From contig CAVWTN010000002.1 of the NCBI GenBank assembly GCA_963757945.1, forward strand, positions 1,674,001 through 1,738,000: a stretch of DNA of 64,000 bases, read 5' to 3'. Each line of letters opens with the position of its first letter. Position 1 is the stretch's first letter. Both the position numbers and the translations under genes were made by a program. Positions 36,243 through 44,495 of this stretch are shown here, piece after piece. A model generated the notes under the pieces. It was not told where the DNA came from, did not search any database, and saw nothing but the letters and a program-made list of their open reading frames with translations. The stretch is from CAVWTN01 sp963757945. GTDB taxonomy: Bacteria; Vulcanimicrobiota; Vulcanimicrobiia; Vulcanimicrobiales; Vulcanimicrobiaceae.

Positions 36243-36707
36243 ATGGAAACCGTGTTCCAGCGCATCGTCGTCCCCTTCGACGGATCGCCGCCATCGGAAC
36301 GCGCACTCGACCTCGCTTGCCGCCTCGCGACGTCGACTGCCGGAAGCTTGCTCGTCATGACCGTCTTCGAGCGCGACAAACTCGCCGCGGAGTGCGCGAC
36401 GAGCGGCATGGGGCTCGAACTCGCGTCGATCCTCGACAGCGCGCGCAAAGCGTCGGACGACGTCGTCGCCCGGGGCGCCGCTCGCTGCGGGGCGCTCTCG
36501 GTCCGGACGCGCGTCGTCGAAGGTCCGATCGTCGACGGGATCCTCGCTGCGACCAGCGAGTGGACCGGCGATCTGATCGTCATGGGCTCGCACGGCCGCT
36601 CGGGGATCGCCCGTCTCGTGCTCGGCAGCGTCACCGAAGGCGTGCTGCGGCGCGCATCGGTGCCCGTGCTCGCGGTACGCTGTCCCGCGACGGCGCAGCC
36701 TCACTAA
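36243..36707 (+). CDS. Universal stress protein UspA family
   Basis: 154 residues from ATG 36243. The UspA fold is clear: FQRIVVPFDGSPPSERALDLA at the N-terminus and the ATP-binding G-x2-G-x9-G-S pattern in IVMGSHGRSGIARLVLGSVTEGVLRRASVPVLAV. It may bind ATP and act in stress survival. The frame is open upstream to 36039, so a longer product with the fused segment described above is possible. Confidence 0.88.
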   Translation: METVFQRIVVPFDGSPPSERALDLACRLATSTAGSLLVMTVFERDKLAAECATSGMGLELASILDSARKASDDVVARGAARCGALSVRTRVVEGPIVDGILAATSEWTGDLIVMGSHGRSGIARLVLGSVTEGVLRRASVPVLAVRCPATAQPH

Positions 36708-36725
36708 CTGCGACATACGTCGCAG
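36708..36725. terminator. Short hairpin after the UspA gene
   Basis: CTGCGAC-ATAC-GTCGCAG: a 7-bp stem with a four-base loop immediately past the stop. There is no T run, so termination is uncertain. Confidence 0.35.
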
Positions 36726-36820
36726 CTAACGCGTAACAATCACGCGCTCGCCAATCTCTTTAGGTAATATGAAGCAATTCTGAAGGCTCGCCTATTCGCA
36801 TAGTATAAGGTGCGAAAATC

Positions 36821-36946
36821 ATGAGCGATCCGCAGCAAAGCGGCGACACGCCGCTCCCTTCGACCGTCCGATTCGTCAGCTTCCTCGGTGCGTTTCTGGT
36901 GATCACGTGGTTCGCAATGTTCTTCTTATTGCGGAGCAGGTGGTAG
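36821..36946 (+). CDS. Cytochrome c oxidase subunit IIa, ba3 type
   Basis: 41 residues: a polar N-terminus (MSDPQQSGDTPLPSTVRFVS) and one membrane helix (FLGAFLVITWFAMFFLL) ending RSRW. Size, topology and position directly before the CuA subunit match the small subunit IIa of the Thermus-type ba3 oxidase. AAGG precedes the ATG, and the stop is one base before the next start codon. Family B oxidases carry this extra helix in place of the first helix of a normal subunit II. Confidence 0.8.
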   Translation: MSDPQQSGDTPLPSTVRFVSFLGAFLVITWFAMFFLLRSRW

Positions 36947-36947
36947 C

Positions 36948-37415
36948 GTGCACATTCATCGCGCGGAGCGCCTCTGGCTTTGGTTCGGCGGCATCATGCT
37001 CGCTGTTTTTTTGGCGACGATCACGACGGTCGCGATCGTCGAAGGGATGGTCCCGCCGAGCCACATTCAATCGATCGACCCGACGAAGGTCGCCGAAACG
37101 CCGCCGTTCGACCATCCGGGATTGCGCAAGCTCCCCGACGGCACGTACGAAGCGTATTACGTCGCGCACATCTTCGCGTTCGATCCGCAGACGCTCGTGA
37201 TTCCGAAAGGTGCGCGCGTGACGTTCTACGTCACCTCGCCGGACGTGATGCACGGCTTCAGCATTCCGCTCACCGGCGTCAACACGATGGTGACGCCGGG
37301 CTGGGTCAGCACGGTGTCGCACACGTTCCAGAAATCGGGCACGTTCCTGCTCGTGTGCAATGAATATTGCGGTTCGGCCCATCACTTGATGGCCGGCAAG
37401 ATCGAGGTGCGTTAG
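36948..37415 (+). CDS. Cytochrome c oxidase subunit II, ba3 type, with CuA site
   Basis: 155 residues from GTG 36948. One N-terminal membrane helix (LWLWFGGIMLAVFLATITTVAIV) and a periplasmic cupredoxin domain. CuA ligands are visible: His in SPDVMHGFSIPL and C-N-E-Y-C-G-S-A-H-H-L-M near the end (Cys, Cys, His, Met). The short length and single helix are typical of family B. It accepts electrons from cytochrome c or a blue copper protein. Confidence 0.93.
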   Translation: MHIHRAERLWLWFGGIMLAVFLATITTVAIVEGMVPPSHIQSIDPTKVAETPPFDHPGLRKLPDGTYEAYYVAHIFAFDPQTLVIPKGARVTFYVTSPDVMHGFSIPLTGVNTMVTPGWVSTVSHTFQKSGTFLLVCNEYCGSAHHLMAGKIEVR

Positions 37416-37416
37416 C

Positions 37417-39078
37417 ATGGCGGTCTTGACGTTACGGGGCGGGCGGCTCGTCGACGAGGCCGCCGAAGCGCACGCCGCCGAGAATCGCCTGGTTCTCGCG
37501 CACATTTACACGTCGACGATCGCGCTCGCGGCAGGCGCACTGTTTGGCCTGCTGCAGGGGTTCTCGCGCGCGAACTGGATCGTGATCCCGCAGGCCTTTG
37601 ATTATTACCGGGTGTTGACCGTGCACGGCGTGTTGATGGCGCTCGTGTTCACGACGTTCTTCATCACGGGCTTGGCGATGTACGGAACGTACCGCCTGGT
37701 CGTGCGCGAGCGCACGGTCGTCTTTGCCTGGCTCTCGTATCTGCTGATGCTGATCGGGACTGGGCTCGCGGCATTCGAGATCCTCATCGGCAACGCGACG
37801 GTGCTCTACACGTTTTACGCGCCGCTCAAAGCGGACCCGCTGTTCTATTTCGGGGCGACGTTCCTGGTCTTGGGAACCTGGGGCGTGGCGTTCGAGGTCT
37901 TCGAGAACGCGATTTGGTGGAAGAAGCAGAACCCCGGGCAGCCGCTTCCGCTCGGCATGCACGGCATCACCTGCACGTTCGCGATGTGGATCGTCGCGAC
38001 GCTCGGGATCGTGGCCGAGATGTGCATTCTGATCCCGTGGTCGCTCGATCTCACGCCCGGCGTCAACGTGATGGTGACGCGGATGCTGTTCTGGTATTTC
38101 GGTCATCCGCTCGTGTATTTCTGGGTGATGGGCGCATACCTGATCTGGTATAACGTCATCCCGGTCACCTACCGGGGCAAGAACTTCAGCGATCCGCTGA
38201 CGCGCCTGGCGTTCATCATGCTGCTGCTGCTCTCCACCCCGGTCGGCTTGCATCACGAATTCCTGGAACCGGGCGTCTCCGCGTTCTGGAAATGGGTGCA
38301 CACGGTCACGACCTACGGCGTCGTGATCCCATCGTTCATGACGGCGTTCGCACTGTTCGCCTCGTTCGAGCTCGCGGCGCGCGCGCAGGGCCGCACGGGC
38401 CTTTGGAACGTCGTGCGCGGATTGCCTTGGCGCGATCCCGCGTTCTCGGGCGCCGGGCTCGGCATGATCCTGTTCCTGGTCGGCGGCGCCGGCGGGATCA
38501 TCAACTCGTCCTATAGCCTCGACGTGCTCGTGCACAACACGATGTGGATCGTCGGCCACTTTCACGTGACGGTCGGCGGCCCCGTCGCCCTGACGTTCAT
38601 CGCCGCGACGTATCGCCTCGTCCCGTCGCTGACCGGGCGGCGGCTCTGGGCGCCGAAGCTCGCGCTCGCGCAAACCTACATGTACTTCGTCGGGATGTTC
38701 CTGATGTCGATGTCGATGCACGTCGCGGGGTTGCTCGGATCGCCGCGCCGGACCGCGGACGTCACCTACTTCGGCGCCGCCGGCGCGCAGTCGTGGCATA
38801 CCGAGATGGTGCTCGCGGCGATCGGCGGCACGATCCTGTTCGTCAGCATTCTGATGTTCGTCGCCGTGGCGCTCGGCACGCGATTCGTGAACACGCCGCG
38901 TGAATCGACGATCGATTTCGCAGCCTCAGAGAAGGGCATCGCCCCGTCGCCGCTGCTGGACCGGATCGGCCTGTGGAGCGTCGTGGCGCTCGCGCTCGCG
39001 GTCTTGGCCTACGCGGGCCCGCTCAACGAGGTGCTCAGCCAGCACGGCTATCTCGTCAAGGGGATGCGAACGTGGTGA
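37417..39078 (+). CDS. Cytochrome c oxidase subunit I, ba3 type (family B haem-copper oxidase)
   Basis: 553 residues, about 13 membrane helices. Haem and CuB ligands: His in VLTVHGVLMALVFTTFF, the His-Tyr crosslink motif in YFGHPLVYFWVMGAYLIWY, His-His in TPVGLHHEFLEPG, and two His in HNTMWIVGHFHVTVGGP. The K-channel residues of family A are absent as expected for the B branch. It reduces O2 to water and pumps protons, and works well at low O2. Operon IIa-II-I with overlaps of a base or two. Confidence 0.95.
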   Translation: MAVLTLRGGRLVDEAAEAHAAENRLVLAHIYTSTIALAAGALFGLLQGFSRANWIVIPQAFDYYRVLTVHGVLMALVFTTFFITGLAMYGTYRLVVRERTVVFAWLSYLLMLIGTGLAAFEILIGNATVLYTFYAPLKADPLFYFGATFLVLGTWGVAFEVFENAIWWKKQNPGQPLPLGMHGITCTFAMWIVATLGIVAEMCILIPWSLDLTPGVNVMVTRMLFWYFGHPLVYFWVMGAYLIWYNVIPVTYRGKNFSDPLTRLAFIMLLLLSTPVGLHHEFLEPGVSAFWKWVHTVTTYGVVIPSFMTAFALFASFELAARAQGRTGLWNVVRGLPWRDPAFSGAGLGMILFLVGGAGGIINSSYSLDVLVHNTMWIVGHFHVTVGGPVALTFIAATYRLVPSLTGRRLWAPKLALAQTYMYFVGMFLMSMSMHVAGLLGSPRRTADVTYFGAAGAQSWHTEMVLAAIGGTILFVSILMFVAVALGTRFVNTPRESTIDFAASEKGIAPSPLLDRIGLWSVVALALAVLAYAGPLNEVLSQHGYLVKGMRTW

Positions 39079-39088
39079 ATCCGGCCGC

Positions 39089-40075
39089 CTAGCGGCGGAT
39101 CGCGCGGCGGCCGGCCGTTCCCAACACCAACAGCGCCGCGAGCATGAGGACGATCTCGGGCGTGCGCTCGCCCCTCGTGCCGCAGACCGTCGCATAGGCT
39201 TGGGAGAGCCACAGGCGAGCTTGCGCGAGCGGCGAGGCTGCGCCGCGATCGAGCGCCGCGACCTGGGCGGCGAGGTCGTCGGGGGCCCAGCGGTTGCCGT
39301 CCAGCAGAAGGCTGATGCGGCCGTCCGACCCGACGATCGCGGTTCGCTCGCTGTGCAGGATCACGTCGCCCTGGGCGCGCTGCGTCTCGATGCCGAACCG
39401 CTTCGCGAACGTCAGGATCTCGACCGGGTCGCCGGTCGCGATGGTCCAGCGCGCCGGGTCGGCTTCGAACGTACGCGCGTACCGTCGTAGCACCTCGCCG
39501 CGATCGTAGACGGGGTCGAGCGTCACCTCCAGCAAGTGCGCTTTCGAGCCCGCCAGGAGCCGCTGCAGCGACTCGAACTTCGCCGAGATCAGCGGGCACA
39601 TGCGTGGATCGCGGCAGCGCGTGTAGATGAACGCCAAGACGAGCGGGCGGCCGAGCCAGGACCGGCTCGAAAGCGGCGCGCCGTCTTGGCCGATGAAGCG
39701 GGCCTCGGGGATCAGGTCGCCCGTGCCGACCTGGGGCACCCAGGGAACGACGGGTCCCGCCGGCGCCGCGGCAGCGGTCTTGGCCTGTTGCGCCCGCACG
39801 ATCGTCCACGGTTCGGTCGAGAGGTCGACGGCGGCGTCGATGCGTTCGCCCGGCCGCAACGCAGCGAGCGTGCCGGCCCCGGCCTGGAAGGTCATCGTCA
39901 TCGCGGGCATCCCGGCGAACGGCTCGTGTCGCACGAGCGCGGTATGCCCGGCCGGGTCGACGCCGAGCACGATGCCGTTCATGTGCGCGGGCGCGGCCGC
40001 CGCGGGGATCGCAAGCCGCAGGGCGATCCAAAGTGTGAAGATCGCGCGAATCGCCACGCGATCCCATTCGCACAT
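39089..40075 (-). CDS. SCO1/SenC copper chaperone with N-terminal CusF-like copper domain
   Basis: 328 residues from ATG 40075 (GGAGG ten bases upstream). A signal peptide (AIFTLWIALRLAIPAAAAPA) is followed by a small beta domain with the copper-binding Met motif MPAMTMTFQ, then the thioredoxin-fold SCO domain with Cys pair in YTRCRDPRMCPLI (C-x5-C variant) and His in QGDVILHSERTAIV. A C-terminal hydrophobic helix (IVLMLAALLVLGTAG) anchors it. Delivers copper to the CuA site of the neighbouring, convergently transcribed oxidase. Confidence 0.88.
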   Translation of the reverse strand: MCEWDRVAIRAIFTLWIALRLAIPAAAAPAHMNGIVLGVDPAGHTALVRHEPFAGMPAMTMTFQAGAGTLAALRPGERIDAAVDLSTEPWTIVRAQQAKTAAAAPAGPVVPWVPQVGTGDLIPEARFIGQDGAPLSSRSWLGRPLVLAFIYTRCRDPRMCPLISAKFESLQRLLAGSKAHLLEVTLDPVYDRGEVLRRYARTFEADPARWTIATGDPVEILTFAKRFGIETQRAQGDVILHSERTAIVGSDGRISLLLDGNRWAPDDLAAQVAALDRGAASPLAQARLWLSQAYATVCGTRGERTPEIVLMLAALLVLGTAGRRAIRR

Positions 40076-40117
40076 TTGGTAACTGCCTCCGCTATAATGG
40101 GGATGGAGGAGGATGCG

Positions 40118-40762
40118 ATGAAAACCGATCTGCAACTCCACAAAGACGTCGCCGACGAACTCGCTTACGACCCGCGTGTCGACGATCGCCAAATCGGCGT
40201 CGCGACGAGCCACGGCGTTGTGACCTTGACCGGCAAAGCAGCTAGCTATTACGAGAAGCGCAACGCCGACGCGATCGTGAAGGCCGTGCCCGGCGTGCGC
40301 GGAGTCGTCAACAACATCGAGGTCGAGCTTCCCGGCGATCACGTGCGCACGGATACCGACATCGCGGAGGCGGCGCTCAGCGCGCTGGCATGGCACGTCG
40401 CCCTGCCTGCGAATCTGCTCGTCACCGTCGAGCATGGGTTCCTGACGCTCTCGGGCGCCGTCGCGTGGCCCTATCAGCGGGAGGCCGCCGAGGAGGCCGT
40501 GCGCCACCTGACGGGCGTCATCTCCGTGCACAACAACATCGCGATCGAACCGCCGATCGAGGCCGGTGAGGTCGAGCGTGCGCTGGAACGGCGGCTCGAG
40601 CACACCGATGCCGACAGCGGCAAGATTCGGGTCGAAGCCGATGACGGCAAGGTGACGCTGCGCGGCACCGTGCACAGCGAATTCGAACTGGAGGAAGCCT
40701 CGCGGGCCGCGTGGTCGGTCCCGGGCGTGCGGATCGTCGAGAACCTGCTAGCGGTGCACTGA
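40118..40762 (+). CDS. BON-domain protein with three BON repeats
   Basis: 214 residues from ATG 40118, with GGAGGAGG (40105-40112) five bases upstream and TATAAT at 40093-40098. Three repeats: VADELAYDPRVDDRQIGVAT with GVVTLTGKA, ALSALAWHVALPANLLVTVE with GFLTLSGAV, and VERALERRLEHTDADSGKIR with GKVTLRGTV. Each closes with a VPGVRGVVNNIEV-type strand. No signal peptide, so the location is unclear. BON domains bind phospholipids or ligands in envelope and osmotic stress proteins. Its end overlaps the convergent acetate-kinase-like gene by 15 bases. Confidence 0.9.
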   Translation: MKTDLQLHKDVADELAYDPRVDDRQIGVATSHGVVTLTGKAASYYEKRNADAIVKAVPGVRGVVNNIEVELPGDHVRTDTDIAEAALSALAWHVALPANLLVTVEHGFLTLSGAVAWPYQREAAEEAVRHLTGVISVHNNIAIEPPIEAGEVERALERRLEHTDADSGKIRVEADDGKVTLRGTVHSEFELEEASRAAWSVPGVRIVENLLAVH

Positions 40763-41905
40763 TACCCTCAGATCCAAGCGTTCGACGGCGTCCGCCGTGT
40801 GGCACGCCATCATCCATTCCTCTTCGGCGTGGATGACGAGCGTGCGCGTGGCGGCGTCGCGGCGTCCGATGTCGCCTTCGGCCGGGTTGGACTTGTTCGC
40901 CGTATCATCGAGAGCGACGCCCAGGTATTCGAGCGGGGCGCACGTCCGCGCGCGCACTGCCGGCGAGTGCTCGCCGATGCCGCCGGTGAACGCCACGACG
41001 TCGACGCCCCGGATCGCCGGCACCAGCCCCCCGATCGCGCGCGTGATGCCGCAGCAGAACGCCTCGAACGCCAAGGTCGCCCGCGCGTCGCCGCAGCTCA
41101 TCGCGCGCACGATCTCGTCGATCTCAGCCGAACCGCCGCCGATCCCGGTGAGGCCCGATTCGTGATTGAGGATGCGCGGGAGCGTTTCGACGGTGGCCAA
41201 CCCGTGGCTGAGGGCGTAGAGGATCAAGCCGGGATCGACCGCGCCGGGCCGAGTGAGCATCGGAACTCCGTCGAGCGGGGTGAAGCCCATCGTCGTGTCG
41301 ACGCAGACGGCGTTCCGCACGGCGGCGAGCGAAGAGCCGCCCCCGAGGTGCACGGTGATGAGGCGCAGCAAGTTCGGCGGCCGCGCGAGCAGTTCGGCGG
41401 CGCGATGCAGCGCGTACTGGTGGATCAGCCCGTTGTAGCCGATGCGGCGCAGCCCGGCGCAATACCATTCGAACGGCAGTCCGTAGACGGCGGCGTATTC
41501 GGGCAACGTGCGGTGGAACCACGAATCGTAGACCCCGACCTGCGGGGTGTCCGGGAAGGCGCGGTCGCTGGCCTCGAGCGCGGCGAACGTCAACTCCGTG
41601 TGGAGGGGGGCGATCTCCGCGGCCTCGCGCAACGCGTCCCGATGCTCTCTATCGAGCCGGGAGGCCGCGTGCATGGGCTGGGGGAGCGATGCGACGATGC
41701 GATGCGCGACCACGTCGACGGGCTCGCCCGCGAAGGAGGAGACGCACGCCTGGATCTGCGCCATCCGTACGGCCGGCGCATCCGCCAGGGAGTGCTGCGT
41801 GGCCCGCTGCGCGACGGCGGGCCGGCCGAACGAGCGCTCGCCGTCCAGGGCAAAAAGCTTCGCCTTGAGCGTATGTGTGCCGACATTCAGTGCTAGAACT
41901 CTCAC
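40748..41905 (-). CDS. Acetate/propionate kinase family protein
   Basis: 385 residues. Acetokinase blocks: LNVGTHTLKAKLF at the N-terminus (canonical LNxGSSSLK is altered), VAHRIV, VGVYDSWFHRTLPEYAAVYGLP, HLGGGSSLAAVRNAVCVDTT with MGFTPLDGVPMLTRPGAVDP, VVAFTGGIGEHSPAVRA and the C-terminal IHAEEEWMMACHTADAV. The usual RYGFHGTSH segment reads RRIGYNGLIHQYALHRAAEL, so this is a divergent branch. It would interconvert acyl phosphate and ADP with acid and ATP. No phosphotransacetylase is nearby, leaving its partner open. Confidence 0.82.
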   Translation of the reverse strand: MRVLALNVGTHTLKAKLFALDGERSFGRPAVAQRATQHSLADAPAVRMAQIQACVSSFAGEPVDVVAHRIVASLPQPMHAASRLDREHRDALREAAEIAPLHTELTFAALEASDRAFPDTPQVGVYDSWFHRTLPEYAAVYGLPFEWYCAGLRRIGYNGLIHQYALHRAAELLARPPNLLRLITVHLGGGSSLAAVRNAVCVDTTMGFTPLDGVPMLTRPGAVDPGLILYALSHGLATVETLPRILNHESGLTGIGGGSAEIDEIVRAMSCGDARATLAFEAFCCGITRAIGGLVPAIRGVDVVAFTGGIGEHSPAVRARTCAPLEYLGVALDDTANKSNPAEGDIGRRDAATRTLVIHAEEEWMMACHTADAVERLDLRVSVHR

Positions 41906-41943
41906 GTGGGCGGGACCACCCTTTGCGAGACTGCGGCCTTAGC

Positions 41944-42450
41944 TTAGAGCAAGTGCTGCGTGATAATCTCTTGCTCTTCTATACCCTCGGTTTTCTCGAT
42001 TTCATCGCGGATGCGCGCGAGCAGGTCGCGCGCGGTCGCGATCGCGATGCGATGCCCAAGCGCGGCGTCGAATGCTTGCCCGGATGGTCCCAGAGGCGGA
42101 TCGTACGATCCCTTGAGTACCAGGGTGAAGCTATCGAAGTCTTCGTTGTTCTCGATCGAGAGCGTCCCCGAGAACCTGGGGAAGCCTCCGCCGCTTGGTT
42201 CCCAAGCGACGTCGAAGCAGTCGTTGCCGAACGCTTTCGGCAAATGCCGTAACGTCGCGATCACGTCGTGCTGCAGGATCACGTTCGTGCGCAAGCTCGG
42301 AAGCGGGATCGGAGCGCGCAGCGCGACCCGGATCGGCTTGCCGGCGTCCCAGGCTCCATCGCCGGCCCGCTCCGCGAAGAAGCCGGTCAGACGATCGGTC
42401 GCGCGGCTGACGGAGCAGCCGACATACAGCCGTTGGAGCAGGTCGCTCAT
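41944..42450 (-). CDS. SRPBCC-like protein, second of three paralogues
   Basis: 168 residues. It shares the block of the genes at 4170 and 44026: FDVAWEPSGGGFPRFSGTL, LVLKGSYDPPLGPSGQAFDA and ALGHRIAIATARDLLARI. The N-terminal half is more divergent (LRTNVILQHDVIAT). No signal peptide or membrane segment. Predicted small ligand-binding fold, function unknown. It sits just downstream of the response regulator/kinase pair, in the same orientation, 61 bases away. Confidence 0.65.
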   Translation of the reverse strand: MSDLLQRLYVGCSVSRATDRLTGFFAERAGDGAWDAGKPIRVALRAPIPLPSLRTNVILQHDVIATLRHLPKAFGNDCFDVAWEPSGGGFPRFSGTLSIENNEDFDSFTLVLKGSYDPPLGPSGQAFDAALGHRIAIATARDLLARIRDEIEKTEGIEEQEIITQHLL

Positions 42451-42511
42451 GGTGGAAGTCTAGACGACGGAAGTCGCCCATTTGCGAAGATGCTGTGAAC
42501 GTCGTGTGTCG

Positions 42512-43207
42512 CTAGATTATGCTCGGAAGCGCGCCGTTCGCGCCGTCGGCGGCGGCCGCCGCGGCTCCGGGAAGGCGGACCGTGAAGGTCGTCCCGGTCT
42601 GGCCGTCGCTGCTCACGTCGATGGTCCCGCCGTGCTCCTCGGCGAGCTGACGGGCGATTGAAAGTCCGAGTCCGCTCCCCGACGTGCCGGCCGAGGTCGT
42701 GCCGCGGTAGCCCGCCTCGAAGATGCGCTCTTGCTCCGGCTGCGGCACGCCCGGTCCCTGGTCCGAGACGCTGAAGCGCAATTCGCCCGCGCCGCGGCTG
42801 CAATCGACGGAAACGAGCTTTCCCGCCGGCGTGTAGTGGATCGCGTTCAAGAGGACGTTCTTGACGATCTGTCCGATGCGCACCGGATCGCCCGTGAAGC
42901 TGCGACACTCGTCGTGCGCGCCGTCGCAGCGCGAGCACTCGAGCCGGATACCCTTTTCTTCGGCGGCGGCTTCGATCGAGGTCAAGTCGCTCTTCAATAA
43001 CGCGCACAGGTCGATCGTGCGCAGCTCGGGGCGCGCGGGACGCTCTTCGGGCCCGATGTCGTTCATCAAGACGTCGAGTTCTTGGAGAGCCTGGAGCACC
43101 GCGGCCAAGCGGCCCGGCGTCGGCTCCAACTTGCCGTCGATGAAGGCTTCGATGTTCGCCACGGCGATCGCGAGATGGTTGCGCATCTCGTGGACGAGCG
43201 GCCTCAC
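42512..43207 (-). CDS. Soluble sensor histidine kinase
   Basis: 231 residues with no membrane segment. The H-box is almost at the N-terminus (VHEMRNHLAIAVANIEAF, His6), followed by a DHp second helix, N-box (GDPVRIGQIVKNVLLNAIHY), G1 (SDQGPGVPQPEQERIFEAG) and G2 (GSGLGLSIARQLAEEHGG). There is no sensor domain at all, so input must come from another protein. The start overlaps the response-regulator stop by four bases. Confidence 0.9.
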   Translation of the reverse strand: MRPLVHEMRNHLAIAVANIEAFIDGKLEPTPGRLAAVLQALQELDVLMNDIGPEERPARPELRTIDLCALLKSDLTSIEAAAEEKGIRLECSRCDGAHDECRSFTGDPVRIGQIVKNVLLNAIHYTPAGKLVSVDCSRGAGELRFSVSDQGPGVPQPEQERIFEAGYRGTTSAGTSGSGLGLSIARQLAEEHGGTIDVSSDGQTGTTFTVRLPGAAAAAADGANGALPSII

Positions 43208-43917
43208 GGCGCGGCGACCATCTTGTAGCCGACGCCGAACACGGTCAGCACGTAGCGCGGTTTGCTCGGGTCGGCTTCGATCTTGTGCCGCAAGTTCGCG
43301 ATGTGCCGGTCGAGCGTGCGATCGTAGATGTCGTGGACGTCGCTCGCGATCTTGTCCAGGAGCTGGTCGCGAGTCAGCGCCTGCCCCACGTGATCGGCGA
43401 GCACGTCGAGGATGCGAAACTCCGTCGGCGTCAAGTTGACGGGCTTGCCGGCCGAGCGCACTTCGTGCGCGGCGCGGTCGATCTCGAGATCGCCGATGCG
43501 CCGGACGTCGCGGCGCGCGGGCGTCGGGCCCACGGGCGCGCGGCTGCGCCGCAGCACGCTCTTCACGCGCGCGACGACCTCGCGCGGGCTGAAAGGCTTG
43601 GCAATGTAATCGTCCGCGCCGAGCTCGAGCCCCAAGATGCGGTCGATCTCGGCGTCGCGCCGGGTCAACATGATGATGGGAACATCGGATTGCTCGCGGA
43701 CGCGCCTGAGCACTTCGACCCCGGAGAGCAACGGCAGATTCAGATCGAGCAGCACGATGTGCGGATGCTCGGTCAACGCGGCACGCACGGCGCTGAGACC
43801 GTCGCCGACCTCGGTGACCGTCATGCCCTCGTCGCTCAGGTAGCGAACGAGGATCTCGCGGATCGCGGGCTCGTCATCGACGACGAGGACGCGGGCAGGT
43901 GTTTGCGTTTCGTTCAT
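43204..43917 (-). CDS. OmpR/PhoB-family response regulator
   Basis: 237 residues. Receiver domain: acidic pocket VVDDEPAIREI, phosphoacceptor Asp58 in IVLLDLNLPLLSG, Lys in YIAKPFSPREVV. C-terminal winged helix: VNLTPTEFRILDVLADHVGQ, YDRTLDRHIANLRHKIE, VFGVGYKMVA. DNA-binding regulator phosphorylated by the coupled kinase; targets unknown, but an SRPBCC-like gene lies on each side of the pair. Confidence 0.95.
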   Translation of the reverse strand: MNETQTPARVLVVDDEPAIREILVRYLSDEGMTVTEVGDGLSAVRAALTEHPHIVLLDLNLPLLSGVEVLRRVREQSDVPIIMLTRRDAEIDRILGLELGADDYIAKPFSPREVVARVKSVLRRSRAPVGPTPARRDVRRIGDLEIDRAAHEVRSAGKPVNLTPTEFRILDVLADHVGQALTRDQLLDKIASDVHDIYDRTLDRHIANLRHKIEADPSKPRYVLTVFGVGYKMVAAP

Positions 43918-44025
43918 TCACCGCTGCGGACCGCCGGAAAATACCGGTCTACGAGGGACTTTCGCGGCCGCCTGTTAGGCGAGCCTGCTTGGAGTGCTCG
44001 TGGTTGTTCGTGTATGATCGGCTCT

Positions 44026-44475
44026 ATGGCGCAACTGCACGAATACATCTCCGTCAACTGCCCCTTCGAAAAAGTCCCCGCGTACCTTGCGGCCTACTTC
44101 GCGAAACAGGGCGAGCTGGGCGACCGGCCGGCCGTGATCGAGCTGCGAACCCCCGTCGGCGAGGCCCGGCTCGAGCGTGAAGTCGTGGCTCACTTGACGC
44201 CAAAGCCGGGCTATCCGGGCTACACGCGCATCGGGATCTCCTGGGCTCCGAAGGACGGGGGGCCCTATCCGACGTTTGAGGGGGTTCTCAGCGCGAGCCA
44301 GGAGACCGAGGACGGCTGCCGGCTCGATCTGGACGGCGAGTACCATCCGCCTTTGGGGCCGGTCGGAGCGGTCTTCGACCTCGTCGTCGGCCACAACATC
44401 GCTCAGGCCACGGCCAACGACCTGCTCCATCACATCCGGATCGTGCTCGAAGAGGCCTACAAGACGGCTGCCTGA
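44026..44475 (+). CDS. SRPBCC-like protein, third of three paralogues
   Basis: 149 residues from ATG 44026 (ATG 44014 is also in frame). Family block: RIGISWAPKDGGPYPTFEGV, LDGEYHPPLGPVGAVFDLVV, GHNIAQATANDLLHHIRIVL. The N-terminal half begins MAQLHEYISVNCPFEKVPAY, an SRPBCC-like first strand and helix. It is divergent from the response regulator gene and may share its control region. No function can be assigned. Confidence 0.68.
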   Translation: MAQLHEYISVNCPFEKVPAYLAAYFAKQGELGDRPAVIELRTPVGEARLEREVVAHLTPKPGYPGYTRIGISWAPKDGGPYPTFEGVLSASQETEDGCRLDLDGEYHPPLGPVGAVFDLVVGHNIAQATANDLLHHIRIVLEEAYKTAA

Positions 44476-44495
44476 AGGGCGGGGCGTTCCCGCCG

